DNA of 64,000 bases from Stieleria magnilauensis (GTDB lineage: Bacteria; Planctomycetota; Planctomycetia; Pirellulales; Pirellulaceae): NCBI GenBank assembly GCA_007753675.1, contig CP036432.1:8186233-8250232 (forward strand), written 5' to 3'. The position numbers and the translations under genes were made by a program. The notes under the pieces are model-generated. The model did not search any database. It was not told where the DNA came from and saw only the letters and a list, made by a program, of their open reading frames with translations. Each line of letters begins with the position of its first letter. The first letter of the stretch is position 1. Below are positions 53,211-64,000 of the stretch, piece after piece.

Positions 53211-53773
53211 TCGAATGGCATTGCCCTGGACCTGAAAGCTGTGGAATCCATCTCCCGTTTTCGTCCGCGACTCTCCCGGCCAGGCCGACCATTGTCGCAG
53301 GTTGGTTGGCGACTCCTGCCGTCAGACACTTTCGCTTGCCGTCGCCGCAGAGGTTTGAGACACCGACGCGCGCTCGAAAAGTCATCTCGGCGCGGCGGTT
53401 GGTCCAACGTCCGCGCCGAACGAGATCTGGAAAATGAAGGCGGTGTCCGCCACCGATGCGGCGAAGGAAAGTTGCTTCAAGCCGGCGGTTGGTCCAACCG
53501 ACCGCAGTGGTGAGTGAGCGAGCGGAGTTGAGAGTGAGCGAGCGGAGTTGATTATGGGTAATTATCGCCCCGCTGGACTCCGCATCAATCTCAGAGATTG
53601 AACGCGACTTGCTCCGAACGAGGTGCTCTCACAGAGTGAGCTCCTTGTCGGCGAAGTATCTTCGATTCTCTTCGCGATTGCTCGACAGCTTCGGGAGGAA
53701 ACGTCGCATTGGGATGCATGGAGTGATTGTGATTCAATCGCACCTCTAAACTTATGCTGCTATCCTGTGACGC
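53211..53773. other. Intergenic region with small tandem repeat
   Basis: GAGTGAGCGAGCGGAGTTGA is repeated twice at 53512-53551 (period 20). GGCGGTTGGTCCAAC occurs twice near 53396 and 53484. Promoter of the ECF gene is expected near 53700-53770. No gene seen. Confidence 0.5.
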
Positions 53774-54325
53774 ATGGCTGACGTTACTCAGATCCTAAAT
53801 CAAATCGAACGTGGTGACCCAGCGGCGACGGAACAACTCTTGCCGTTGGTCTACGGCGAGCTGCGCAAATTGGCCAATGCGAAATTGCTGCACGAAAAGC
53901 CGGGGCAAACACTGCAGGCAACCGCCCTGGTCCATGAAGCGTACATTCGGCTGGTCGACGTAGACCGCGTCCAACGCTGGGACTCGCGGGGGCACTTCTT
54001 TGCCGCTGCCGCCGAGGCGATGCGACGATTGTTGGTGGAGCAGTATCGACGCAAGCAACGAATCAAACACGGGGGTGAGATGCAGCGGGTCCCACTCTTG
54101 GACATCGTAGCGGATCGGGCGGAAGACGATATCGAGGCGCTCGATGAAGCCCTCACCGAACTCGCGGCCGAGGATGAGCTGGCGGCCAAAGTCGTCGAGT
54201 TGCGGTACTTCGCAGGGCTTGGGCACGAGCAAATCGCCGAGTTTACAGGCGTCACGGTGTACGAGGCCCGCAAGAAATGGACCTACGCCCGAGCATGGCT
54301 GCGTGAAAAGCTGTCCGGTCAGTGA
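53774..54325 (+). CDS. ECF RNA polymerase sigma factor (planctomycete type)
   Basis: 183 residues. Region 2 'LLPLVYGELRKLANAKLLHE' with 'QTLQATALVHEAYIRLVDV' and 'RGHFFAAAAEAMRRLLVEQY'. Region 4 'ELRYFAGLGHEQIAEFTGVT' with 'VYEARKKWTYARAWLREKL'. This subgroup is typical of planctomycetes and is often paired with a Ser/Thr kinase, as here (128 bp apart), so the two probably form a signalling pair. Confidence 0.93.
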   Translation: MADVTQILNQIERGDPAATEQLLPLVYGELRKLANAKLLHEKPGQTLQATALVHEAYIRLVDVDRVQRWDSRGHFFAAAAEAMRRLLVEQYRRKQRIKHGGEMQRVPLLDIVADRAEDDIEALDEALTELAAEDELAAKVVELRYFAGLGHEQIAEFTGVTVYEARKKWTYARAWLREKLSGQ

Positions 54326-54453
54326 TCGCAGAATTTAGTTCACTTTTTTCGACAGCTTGAACGCGAGACGTCGCATTGATTGATAGGAGCTCCCAAAATA
54401 GCGGTTAGCGCCAAGCTTGCCGCACGCAATCTGCCGCGAATCGGATACCGGAC

Positions 54454-57400
54454 ATGCCCAGCGACCCACAACAAGTCCAAGCGATCTTCATCGACGCCGT
54501 GCAGAAATCGGAGTCCGAGCGGGCGGAGTTTCTCGATCGCGAATGTGGCGGGGACAGCGAGTTACGTCGCCGGGTCGATGCGCTGATCGCGGCACATGAC
54601 CAGTCGGGAAGCTTTCTCGACTCACCGCCCAAGGACCTGGCGGGGACCAGTCCGACCATCGCGCAGTCATTGCCGGAGCAGGCTGGCAGCTTGATCGGCC
54701 CGTACAAGCTGTTGCAGCAGATCGGCGAGGGGGGCATGGGTTCAGTCTATTTGGCTGAGCAAATCGAACCGGTCGAGCGGCGCGTAGCTCTTAAGATCAT
54801 CAAGCCGGGGATGGACACCAAAACGGTGATCGCCCGTTTCGAGGCCGAGCGGCAAGCACTGGCGATGATGGATCATCCCAACATCGCCAAAGTGCTCGAT
54901 GTCGGCATGACCAACTCCGGCCGACCCTATTTTGTGATGGAGCTCGTTCGCGGCGTTCCGATCACTCAGTACTGCGACGAGCATCAACTGACTCCCCGAG
55001 AACGATTGGAGCTGTTCTTACCGGTCTGCCAGGCAGTGCAGCACGCACATCAAAAGGGAATTATCCACCGCGACATCAAACCATCCAACGTGCTGGTCGC
55101 CGAGTATGACGACCGCGCCGTCACCAAGATCATCGACTTTGGCTTGGCTAAGGCGATGGAGAAGCGGCTGACTGCCAAGACGATGTTCACCGAGTTCGGT
55201 CTGATTGTGGGCACGCCCGACTACATGAGTCCCGAGCAGGCCAAGTTGAACCAGATGGATATCGACACACGCAGCGATATCTACTCACTGGGCGTTTTGC
55301 TCTACGAGTTACTTTCGGGGAACACGCCCTTTGACCGTCAGCGGATGCGAAGTGCCGCGTTTGACGAATTGCTGAGGATCATTCGCGAAGAAGAGCCGCC
55401 CAAGCCGAGTCTACGTCTAAGCACAGTCGACACACTACCCTCGATCGCCGCCAACCGCCACATCACCCCCGCCGAATTGACGCGGCAGCTCAGTGGCGAT
55501 TTGGATTGGATCGTAATGAAGACGCTCGAGAAGGATCGTTCGCGACGTTACGACACAGCTAACGGGCTGGCCAACGACCTAAGGCGATACTTAGATGACG
55601 AACCGGTTGAGGCTTGTCCGCCTTCCGCTTCGTACCGATTCAAGAAGTTTGCTCGACGGAACAAGGCTGCGATGTTGACCACGACAACAGTCGCGGCAGC
55701 GTTGATTTTGGGTCTCGTTGGAACTGCATGGCAGGCGGTACGGGCAACCCGGGAACAAAGGCGAGCGGTAATGGCTAGCCGCGAAGAAGTGATCCAGCGG
55801 ACGCAAGCAGAACAGCAGCGAGATCGAGCACAGCAGGCAGAGACGCGTGCCGAAGAACAGACCGCAATGGCTCGGGCAGCAGCTCAGAACGAACTCCAGC
55901 AACGGACGGAGGCGGTGGCAGCAAGCGAGCTTGCAAAGAAATACGAACTGCGTGCGCGGCAGAACTTGTATGCTGCCCACATGAATCTCGCCCACCAGGC
56001 ATGGCAAGAATCAAATATCCCTCGTGTGTTGGAACTCCTCGAACGTCATGTTCCATTGCCTGGCGAACCAGACTGGCGATCCTTCGAATGGTACTATTTG
56101 CTCGGCTTGTGCAATCGAGATGAGCTTACGATTCCGTGTGGACATTCTTGGCATGCACCCGCGTTTTCACCTGATGGCAAGTTAATCGCCGTTGCCAAGT
56201 ATCGGAAGTCCATCGAGCTATGGGACCTGTCTCGTCGCGAGCGGATCAAAGTTTTCGAAGACAACGCCGTCGAGGGTCCGCTTGCATTTTCAGCTGACGG
56301 TACGCTCTTGGTGTCTGCAAGTGAAGACATAGCGACACTTTGGGACGTGACTACCGGACAACCCATCAGACGTTTTGGACCGCATGAACCGAAGCTGAAA
56401 TTCGTCGCCTTCACACCGGATGGGCAAACGCTCGTCACTGTCCAAAGTGGCACTGCGGACGGTACTGGGGCAGTGCCATCTGTCGTTCGGGTGTGGGATG
56501 TGCGTACAGGTGAAATGCTGCATGATCGGATTCGTGATCCTGAGGCAATCTGGTCATTTGCAATGTCTCCCGATGGTGAAAAGTTGGTCTTGGGAGCATC
56601 GGATGACTTCCCCGCTTGGGAAGTGTCGACAGGGAAGCGAGTCAGGCTAAATTTGCGTGGAGTGGGTAATAACGTTGCTTGGGCGCCCACCGGCCACAAG
56701 CTCGCGACCTACGATCGGCAAGAGATTGTGATTTGGGATGCAGCGACCGGGCAAGACCTCAAACGTTTCGAAGCACCTAGTCCTTGGGAGATGGCCTTTT
56801 CACCGGATGGTCGTTGGCTCGCCACTCCCCACAAAGACAGCACCGTTAGGCTCTGGGATGTCGAAACTGGCGAACAGCTAAGTCTTTTTCGCGGCCATTC
56901 GCAATGGATCTTCCGCGTGGTTTTTTCTCCAGATGGAAAGCGAATCGCATCGGTTGGTCGCGATCGCAGCGTCAAAGTTTGGCGCCTCGATGCTCCGAGG
57001 CTTACCGGCGAACTCAAAACGCATTCGGCGAGTAGGCACTTCCAGCACCCAGGACGCGACCGGGTGGCGATTTCTCCAGTTGGCAATTTGCTTGCCGGAG
57101 TCAGCAATGACTCCAACGTCGTCATCAGGGACCTTCAAACAGGCGGCGAATTAGCAACCAGTGACGTGGGCAGTTCCATCCATGCGATTCAATTCTCGCC
57201 CGATGGGGAGCGTTTGGCGATCGCGCACTCGGGCGGCATGCAGATTTTGGATCCGCAAAGTGCCGAAGTCATTCAAACACGTGCGGGCGGTTCGGCGGTT
57301 TGGACGGTTAGCTTCTCGCCGGACGGTCGATTGTTGGCTGCCGGTATGGAGAACCGCAAAGTCGAAATACTGAATGCTGACACACTGACCACGCACTTCG

Positions 57401-58373
57401 TTTTCCCCGAGCAATACGATTGCCACATCCGCAAAGTCGCGTTCTCTCCCGACGGAAGTTCGTTTCTCCTCGCGACAATCGGCACGGATAAAGGTACAAA
57501 TAGCCAACTCGAGATTTGGGACGTCAAAGACTGGACGCTGCGAGCTTCCCCCAGAATCACAAACCGATGGCTCACGGATCTTGCATTCTCACGAGACGGC
57601 CTCACATTTGCCGTTTCTCAGGGTTCTTTCTTTTTACCCCGAACCGGTGCCACGACAACATTGTTTGATGCTTCAACCGGGAGTCAACTCGCCAAGCTGA
57701 CTGGAGACGATTCATACCATATGGCAGTTGCGTTCTCCAACGACGACAAGACGTTGGCAACGGCGAGTTCACAAGGGGAAGTTACTCTCTGGGACATTGA
57801 AACTCTCGAGGAACGCATGACGATCACCTGGGAAGGAGGCAACGTCACGTCCTCGGCATGGTGGCCCTTCATCGTCTCTTTGGCATTTTCACCGGATGGA
57901 CGCACCCTAGTAAGTGGCGACACAAAGGCTCGAATTTCAATGTGGCGTGCGGCTAGCGACGGTCACGTCGAAACGCTGGAGCGGGCAGGACTGTACCAGC
58001 GCGCAGAACAGCATATGTCCAATGGGCAATGGCTGCAGGCCGTGGAAATCATGACACGTCTATTGACGCAGAACGATGACTTGAACATTCGCCATCACAG
58101 AGTAAACGCGCTTGCGGAACTGGAACGGTGGGACGAAGCAGTAGATGACTTGGAGCATGTCGCGGAAGCGGGGAGACTCGACATCCGTGTGTGGTATGAA
58201 TTGGCGCTGGCACATTTGGGCAACGGCGATCGCCGGGGCCACCAAGACACATGTAATCAGATTCTGGCCAAATTCAGTAAGACAAAGGACCCGCTCACCG
58301 CTGAGTTCGTCGCATGGACTTGCGTGTTGGATCCTCAGATGGAACTCGATTGGGGCCAACTGATTGCTGTGGC
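54454..58373 (+). pseudogene. Ser/Thr kinase-WD40-TPR protein, first part, interrupted by IS256
   Basis: About 1307 residues up to the insertion. Kinase domain about 84-385: 'YKLLQQIGEGGMGSVYL', VALK (Lys114), 'HRDIKPSN' (Asp207) and 'DFGLAK'. A membrane helix follows ('MLTTTTVAAALILGLVGTAW', near 410), then a coiled coil, then many WD40 repeats ('FSPDGRWLATPHKDSTVRLW' style) to about 1180, then TPR-like helices. The C-terminal rest is at 61341-62232. Joining restores one 1603-residue frame. The truncated form still has kinase and WD40 domains, so partial function is possible. Confidence 0.92.
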
Positions 58374-58410
58374 GGGCCTGTCCAAAACTTTGTGTCACCG
58401 GTTCAGTTGT

Positions 58411-59661
58411 TTAGTATCGGTGGCTCGGCGGTAGGCGGTCCTCAAAGAGGATTGCAAAGTGGTTGAGTGCTTGCTTCCAATACTTGATCGGGCGGGTCCA
58501 GCGTTTGGATGCCTCCATGATCGCCATATAGATCAACTTGGTTGCTGAGTCCTGGCTCGGGTAGATCTTGCGGTTCTTAGTAAACTTGCGAATCGTGCTG
58601 TTGACCGACTCGATTGCGTTGGTCGTGTAGATCACCTTACGAATCTCGGGCGGGAAGTCAAACAGTGTGATGATGTCCGTCCACTTGTTTCGCCACTGCC
58701 GCGAGATCGTCGGATACTTCTTGTCCCATTTCTCCGAGAACCGCTCCAGTTCGCTTTCAGCCTCTTCGGTTGTCGATGCGCGGTAGATTGATTTTAGATC
58801 ACCTGCGACTGCCTTGCTGTCTTCATGCGAGACGTAGCGAAGGGCGGCGCGAACCAGGTGCACCAAGCAAAGCTGAATTCGAGCTTGTGGAAAGGCGGCT
58901 CGAATGGCTTCGGGGAACCCGGCAAGGCCGTCGACACAGCATACGAAGATGTCGGAAAGTCCACGGTTTTTCAGGTCGGTTAAGCAGTTCAACCAGAATT
59001 TCGCCCCCTCGGTTTCAGCGATCCAGAGGCCCAAGAGCTCTTTCTTACCATCCAGATTGATTCCCAAAGCAACGTAAATCGTGTGGGGGCTGACCTTGGC
59101 CGATGCACCCCGAACGTTGACGACGATCCCATCGAAATAGACGATCGGACACACCGGATCGAGACGCCTCGACTGCCAAGTCTTTAGCTCGGCTTCCAGG
59201 TCCTCGGTGACGCTAGCGATCAGCGTTGGTGAAACATCCACGCCGTAGAGGTCTTTGACGATCTGCTGGATGTCGCGGGTGGTCAATCCTTTTGCGTAGA
59301 GGGCCAGGATTTTGTCATCGAATCCATCAATGCGACGCCGGTGCTTTTCAATGATCTTCGGCTCAAACGTCGAGTCTCGATCCCGAGGTGTTTCGATCTC
59401 CAGTTCCCCAAAGTCACCCTTGAGCTTCTTTGAAGAATGTCCGTTGCGACAGTTGTTTCGTTTTTCTTTGGAAGGCGTGCTGCCGGAGGCCGGTTCGGAT
59501 TGTTCTTGATCGAGATGGTGATCGAGTTCGGAGTTGAGCATCGTTTCGATGCCCGACTTCATCATTGTTTTGACCAATGCATTCAATTCACCGATGCTCG
59601 AAGCATTGCGAGCAAATTCAGCAGCAAGTTGTTCGACTTGCTCTTTCGTCTTGGAATCCAT
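58411..59661 (-). CDS. IS256-family transposase
   Basis: 416 residues from the ATG at 59661. DDE residues in 'CPIVYFDGIVVNVRGASAKV' (Asp), 'FVCCVDGLAGFPEAIRAAFP' (Asp) and 'VIYTTNAIESVNSTIRKFTK' (Glu). Full length and uninterrupted; the IS4 inserted upstream of its start, which may have removed its promoter. Confidence 0.95.
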   Translation of the reverse strand: MDSKTKEQVEQLAAEFARNASSIGELNALVKTMMKSGIETMLNSELDHHLDQEQSEPASGSTPSKEKRNNCRNGHSSKKLKGDFGELEIETPRDRDSTFEPKIIEKHRRRIDGFDDKILALYAKGLTTRDIQQIVKDLYGVDVSPTLIASVTEDLEAELKTWQSRRLDPVCPIVYFDGIVVNVRGASAKVSPHTIYVALGINLDGKKELLGLWIAETEGAKFWLNCLTDLKNRGLSDIFVCCVDGLAGFPEAIRAAFPQARIQLCLVHLVRAALRYVSHEDSKAVAGDLKSIYRASTTEEAESELERFSEKWDKKYPTISRQWRNKWTDIITLFDFPPEIRKVIYTTNAIESVNSTIRKFTKNRKIYPSQDSATKLIYMAIMEASKRWTRPIKYWKQALNHFAILFEDRLPPSHRY

Positions 59662-59695
59662 GGGAAGGGGCTCCTGCAGGAGAAGGTGTTTGGGT

Positions 59696-61279
59696 CGAAT
59701 GGCACGGGCATAAGTGGAATCAACTAGATGTGGTGCGATTGCGTTCGTGCTAGCACAACGGGCAGTGATATCAAATCGCAATCGCACTTTGCGTGCCGTA
59801 AATGAATTGAAAACACAGCGAGCCTCCGGTGCAATGGAGTTATCAAGCACATCACTTCACTGGAGGGCTCACCGTGAACGATCAGTCTACCGATGCAGGC
59901 TTCGAAGTTCAAAGCAAATTGCGAAAAGCCTCATCACTCGTTTTGGACCTCCTTCTGCCTCAGGTTGAGGTGGCAAGGGTTTGCGCTGAACTGAAGCACA
60001 AATACCGCGATTGCCCCTACAACCCGATGATCACCGTTTGGTTGTTCATTTCACAGGTCCTTTCGGCAGACCACAGTTGCCAACAGGCCGTCACCCGCTT
60101 CAATGTGTACCGCGTCGCGAAGGGGTTGCTTCGCGTCAGCAGCGAAACAACATCGTATTGCAAGGCACGCGGCAGGCTTCCTGAGCAACTCTTCGAAAGG
60201 CTGCTTGCATGGACCGCGAAACGTTGCGAAGAGGCGACCGACCAAGCTTGGCTGTTTCAAGACCGGATTGTCGAAATGGTTGATGGCTGGACCTTGACGA
60301 TGGCTGACACCGACGAGAACCAAGAAGAATACCCCCAAATGAAAAGTCAAAAGCCTGGCTGCGGTTTTCCGATCGCCAGGATGATTGGCTTGTTTTCCCT
60401 TGCGACAGGTGCAATTCAACGCACGGCAGTGGGGCCGTACCGAGGTAAACAGACTGGTGAGACAGCGCTACTGCGGACGTTTTTGGACTGCATTTTACCG
60501 GGGCGAATCTTGCTGGCTGACCGCTACTACGCAAACTTCTGGTTGCTTGCCATGGGGCCGATGCGAGGTATCGACTTGGTGGCCAGGGCGCACCAACTTC
60601 GCAAAATCGATTTTCGCCGTGGGCTCAAACTTGGCTACCTGGATCAGTTAGTCGCCTACCGCAAACCGCCACGTCCCAAGTGGATGAGCAAGAAAGAATA
60701 CGATCAGTATCCTTGTTTGGTCATTGTCCGTCACCTGAAGTACAAGGTTGAGCAGCGAGGTTTTCGAACCAGGGAAATTACCCTGGCCACGACGTTGGTG
60801 GATGCCGAAATCTATGCCGCGGAAGATTTGGCCGAACTGTTTCGCAAGAGATGGCAGGTGGAGCTTCACATCCGAAGCCTGAAAACTCAAATGCAGATGG
60901 AGCACTTGCGATGCAAGAGCCCGCAAATGGTTCGCAAGGAAATCCACTGCCACATGATTGGATTCAATCTAGTCCGCGCTGCGATCATGGCATCTGCGTT
61001 GAAGTTCGGGCGATGTCCGACAAGGCTGAGCTTTACCGGCGCGATGCAGGCGATTGAAGAGCTTGCAGCATTTCTCCGACTCCGCTGCGGAAGCCCGGGC
61101 AAACAATTCGACAACCTGCTCGAAACGATCTCCGAACTGGTTGTCGGCAATCGACCAGGTCGCCAAGAAAAACGGGAACTCAAACGCAGGCAGAAAAACT
61201 ACAAGCTCATGAAAACGAGACGCAACCCGAACCGAAACCGTTACGCCACAGCAGCTTAGGCTTATGCCCGTGCCATTCG
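59696..61279 (+). mobile_element. IS4-family element inside IS256
   Basis: 1584 bp with 19-bp inverted repeats CGAATGGCACGGGCATAAG at 59696-59714 and the complement at 61261-61279. The 9-bp duplication TGTTTGGGT is at 59687-59695 and 61280-61288. Confidence 0.94.
59874..61259 (+). CDS. IS4-family transposase
   Basis: 461 residues from the GTG at 59874, preceded by TGGAGGG. Asp in 'WTLTMADTDENQEEYPQMKS', Asp in 'RILLADRYYANFWLLA', and the YREK-type signature 'RWQVELHIRSLKTQMQMEHL'. Apparently intact. Confidence 0.94.
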   Translation: MNDQSTDAGFEVQSKLRKASSLVLDLLLPQVEVARVCAELKHKYRDCPYNPMITVWLFISQVLSADHSCQQAVTRFNVYRVAKGLLRVSSETTSYCKARGRLPEQLFERLLAWTAKRCEEATDQAWLFQDRIVEMVDGWTLTMADTDENQEEYPQMKSQKPGCGFPIARMIGLFSLATGAIQRTAVGPYRGKQTGETALLRTFLDCILPGRILLADRYYANFWLLAMGPMRGIDLVARAHQLRKIDFRRGLKLGYLDQLVAYRKPPRPKWMSKKEYDQYPCLVIVRHLKYKVEQRGFRTREITLATTLVDAEIYAAEDLAELFRKRWQVELHIRSLKTQMQMEHLRCKSPQMVRKEIHCHMIGFNLVRAAIMASALKFGRCPTRLSFTGAMQAIEELAAFLRLRCGSPGKQFDNLLETISELVVGNRPGRQEKRELKRRQKNYKLMKTRRNPNRNRYATAA

Positions 61280-61340
61280 TGTTTGGGTCAGCTTACAGTT
61301 ATTGCTGGCAAACACAAAATTCCTGACAGGCCCCTGTGGC

Positions 61341-62232
61341 CGCATTACCGTTTTCCCACGGCGATGTTGGTCGCTTTGCAAAAACAATCATCGGTGCAAC
61401 GCTATTTCGTGCGGGTCTCTATGAAGATGCCCTTGCGCAATTGACCGCAGCCGACGAAAGCCAATCACTCGAACTGAATCGTGCACCAAGGGAATACCAC
61501 CTCTACCTCTTGGCAATGGCTCACGCAAAACGCGGAGATTCCCGGAAGGCGCAGCAGTATTTTGATCTCTGCCATCATGCTCTGAAGGAATCACTTGCAG
61601 CAGAGATTCACGATTCAGCGGACAGAACGCCACAATGGGTCCGCCGAGTCACACTTACGATACTGCGTGAACAGGCGAGTTCACTATTGAACTTGACGGC
61701 AGGCACCGCGTCGAATGCTTCGAAGCAGTCCCCGCAGCAAGCTTTGCCCCTCTACTCAAGGGCACTCTCGCTACGAGAGGACGCCCCCCTTTTATGGAAA
61801 CTGCGTGCCGAAACCTACCTGCAATTAGACCAGCCGCAACGAGCTTCCTCCGACCTCGCTCGTCTGGAGCGGTTAGGCCAGGAAGCCCCTCTTCGTCGAT
61901 TGAATCGACTGGTCGGTGATGGAGAACGAGACGTCCAGCAATTCCAACTCGAACGAGCGGAATATCTACTTACAGAGCTCAAGGACTTTGATGCGGCCAT
62001 CGAGGATTGCTATTGGATTCTTCGTGCAAAAGATGCGCCGATCAAGGCATTTCAAATCCTGATTCGGGCTCATCGAGCCCGCGGAACGGTCGATCAGGCC
62101 GTCGACGACTGGCGACTGAGGTTAGGAAACACATCCAGGTTCTTCCGCCTCCTCGACGAGGTTCCGACTGAAGATCGATCAGCATTTGACTCGCTAATCG
62201 AGGAATACAACACAGATGGCTTCCCAGAATAA
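61341..62232 (+). pseudogene. Kinase-WD40-TPR protein, C-terminal TPR part
   Basis: About 296 residues: 'FAKTIIGATLFRAGLYEDAL', 'LYLLAMAHAKRGDSRKAQQY' and 'PLYSRALSLREDAPLLWKLR' are TPR-like repeats that end the kinase protein. In frame with 54454-58373 after removal of the IS256/IS4 nest. A GTG at 61336 could start it alone, but that is an accident of the insertion. Confidence 0.9.
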
Positions 62233-62518
62233 GCTTTCCTCAACGATTGGTACGCCCGGGGCGGTGGCGGCAAAAGCGAAGTAGGCCAGCAACGTAGGGC
62301 AGAACTGTCCTGGCAAGCTCGTGATTCCCACCACGACAAGGCTTGGTCCTCGGCGATGGATCAATCTGGTCGGATTATTCAAGAATGTTCGACAGCCCTC
62401 CGGCTCGACGGCGCATTGATAGGTAGGAGCACAACTCAATGTAGCCAGGACTTGTCCTGGCAACGATAGCTCTTAACTGGTCGTGGTCTACACACAACGA
62501 ATCCGGAGGACACATGTC

Positions 62519-63589
62519 ATGAGATTATCAACTCGCACGATCATTCCCGCCGCCGTCGTGGCGGCATGCCTTTTCTGTTTCTCGATTGCCGAAGCCAAGA
62601 AACCGGTGAAGCCGCCAGGTGGTGGCGGTGGCGGCAGTAGTTTTCAGCTTGTGGAACTCCAGCCTGCAGGCGGCACTGTAAGTTCGGCCTATGCAATCAG
62701 CGACTCTGGAATTGTGGTCGGAACAGTGGACGACATGCCTGGAATATGGGACAGCTCTGAAACTGTACCGGCTTTCATCCCGCTCGTTGGAGCATACGGA
62801 GAGGCCCTGTCGATCAATGAATATGACGAAATCGTCGGGTGGGGCCCGAACGGTCCTCGGTATTGGTCAAACGCAATTGCCAATCCTGTCGAACTGCCGT
62901 TGCCGACCGGGTTCGATTCGGGGACCGCGAACGGGATTAGTCGAGATGGCATTGTGGTAGGGGAAATTTGGGGCCCTGCCTCCTCAGGAAATGAAATTTG
63001 GGCTGCGGCCTGGCGTGTCACAGAGGGACTCGTTTTCGGCCCGATACTCCTTGATGCAGGAGGCGCTCACGACGTCGCATCCATGGGAGCGGGAATCAAT
63101 CGGGCTGTCGGTCGATCAGCCGATGCTGAGTTCGGGCACGTGGCTACGGTTTGGGATCTGCTTTCCAAAGACGATGGCACTTTCACAGTGATCGGATCAA
63201 CGGTACTCGTCGCGGGGGTTACAGCCGAAGCATATGCCATTACCAATACTGGTGACGTGACTGGAGGGATCAAAGAGTGGAGCAAGGGAGAATGGGTCCA
63301 CACAGCGTTCGTCATCCGTGACGGTTCGTTCGTTCGTCTTCCCAGTGGTAGAAGGAATAAATTCGATGTCGGCTACGATCTAAACGCGACGGACGTCATC
63401 GGTCAATCGGGGAAGGTGTGGTACTCAGACAACTTGGGTGCAACACAGTGGAACCTTCAGAACAAGCATCAGGATCTAATGGGGAGCTACTTTGACGCGA
63501 GTTGGACCTACACTGCGGCGGAGGGACTCAACGCTACCGGAGGCGTCGTTGGCGGCGGTTCCGGCGGTGCTTGGTTATTGCGACGATGA
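62519..63589 (+). CDS. Secreted HAF-repeat-type protein
   Basis: 356 residues from the ATG at 62519, with GGAGGA upstream. Signal peptide 'IIPAAVVAACLFCFSIAEA', a Gly-rich linker, then repeated 'AYAISDSGIVVGTVDD', 'GISRDGIVVGEIWG' and 'AYAITNTGDVTGGIKEW' units, typical of HAF-type extracellular repeats that form a propeller. Function unknown. Confidence 0.8.
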   Translation: MRLSTRTIIPAAVVAACLFCFSIAEAKKPVKPPGGGGGGSSFQLVELQPAGGTVSSAYAISDSGIVVGTVDDMPGIWDSSETVPAFIPLVGAYGEALSINEYDEIVGWGPNGPRYWSNAIANPVELPLPTGFDSGTANGISRDGIVVGEIWGPASSGNEIWAAAWRVTEGLVFGPILLDAGGAHDVASMGAGINRAVGRSADAEFGHVATVWDLLSKDDGTFTVIGSTVLVAGVTAEAYAITNTGDVTGGIKEWSKGEWVHTAFVIRDGSFVRLPSGRRNKFDVGYDLNATDVIGQSGKVWYSDNLGATQWNLQNKHQDLMGSYFDASWTYTAAEGLNATGGVVGGGSGGAWLLRR

Positions 63590-64000
63590 AAACGTCTCTA
63601 GTGAATACGGGATTCAACTCAACTAGGGATGCTTGTAATCATGTTTTTTCACAGTGTTCCAAGTAACGATTTCGGTCAAGGCTTGTTGGACGACCTTCGA
63701 CCAGAACTGCAAATGGCCTCCTTCGCAATCGTCCTCAGATTGCAGACCAGACACAGCGCGAAACGACCGATTTCGGATTGTATTAACGCCACTCCCTCCG
63801 CCATGACCGCGTTGTGATTTATCCTCATCCAAGTTGCCGAGCTCCCGAAGACCTCTAGCGCCAAGCCGAAAACGTTTGTGCCTTCGGTTGCATCGCCCGC
63901 TGTGTCAAACCAAGTCTGCTTCAGCGCAGAGGTCAGATTCACCGCCAGCAGTTGAACGGATTTCTTCGTGCACGAGGTCGCATTGCCAGGCGCGAGTTCG
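63590..64000. other. Right-end region, no clear gene
   Basis: Two overlapping leftward ORFs (63623-63832 and 63676-63942) have no recognisable family. A gene entering from beyond the right edge is possible. Confidence 0.4.

Larger units (their letters stand above)
58374..61333 (-). mobile_element. IS256-family element, split by IS4
   Basis: Ends GGGCCTGTC at 58374 and its complement at 61325-61333; the imperfect inverted repeats continue for about 20 bp (TTTTGTGT-type). Target duplication CTGTGGC at 58367-58373 and 61334-61340. Length without IS4 is about 1.37 kb, normal for the family. It interrupts the kinase gene. Confidence 0.88.

Noticed and set aside
53512..53551. CRISPR array
   Set aside because: Only two adjacent 20-bp units with no spacers and no cas genes.

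Overview
The window is a planctomycete chromosome segment, most like Rhodopirellula and other Pirellulaceae. The evidence is an ECF sigma factor next to a kinase-WD40-TPR protein, a sulfatase, a dockerin/GEVED surface protein with an N-terminal 'ESRHLLA'-type motif, an SHD1-domain protein, and a PduS/PduT pair. Assignments come from reading motifs; no database search was run.

Layout. (1) 1-3.76 kb, core: glycolate oxidase glcE (5' cut by the window edge) and glcF, a small acidic protein, rpsU and tRNA-Val(UAC). (2) 3.76-14.08 kb, element A: about 10.3 kb between the tRNA 3' end and a 49-bp copy of it. It has two tyrosine-recombinase genes, a serine recombinase, a terminase pair and a prohead-protease-like gene, but no visible capsid, portal or tail gene. 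It resembles a phage satellite. (3) 14.08-35.73 kb, element B: inserted in tandem at the same site and ending at a 21-bp copy of the tRNA end. It has an integrase read through the att repeat, a short TerS-TerL-to-tape-measure operon, an OLD-type nuclease, and a primase/helicase that shares a deletion scar with a nuclease gene. An SHD1 membrane protein is split by an IS66 element that is itself split by an IS21 element; both target duplications can be read. (4) 35.7-43.6 kb, core: esterase, giant dockerin protein, sulfatase. (5) 41-48.7 kb also carries a family of 0.4-0.65 kb dispersed repeats separating small unrelated genes, like cassettes; one copy is split by an ISAs1 element with a 10-bp target duplication. 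(6) 48.7-53.2 kb is partly decayed: a frameshifted secreted propeller gene, an intact PduT-PduS pair, and remnants of phytoene synthase and hemolysin III. The last is cut by a short repeat also found elsewhere in the window. (7) 53.7-64 kb: ECF sigma factor plus a kinase-WD40-TPR gene interrupted by IS256, itself interrupted by IS4, then a secreted HAF-type protein.

Main themes: two tandem tRNA-Val elements with packaging genes but no recognised capsid, operator-like palindromes shared by element A's divergent modules, two nested IS insertions that rejoin in frame when removed, and a dispersed repeat family with cassette-like organisation.
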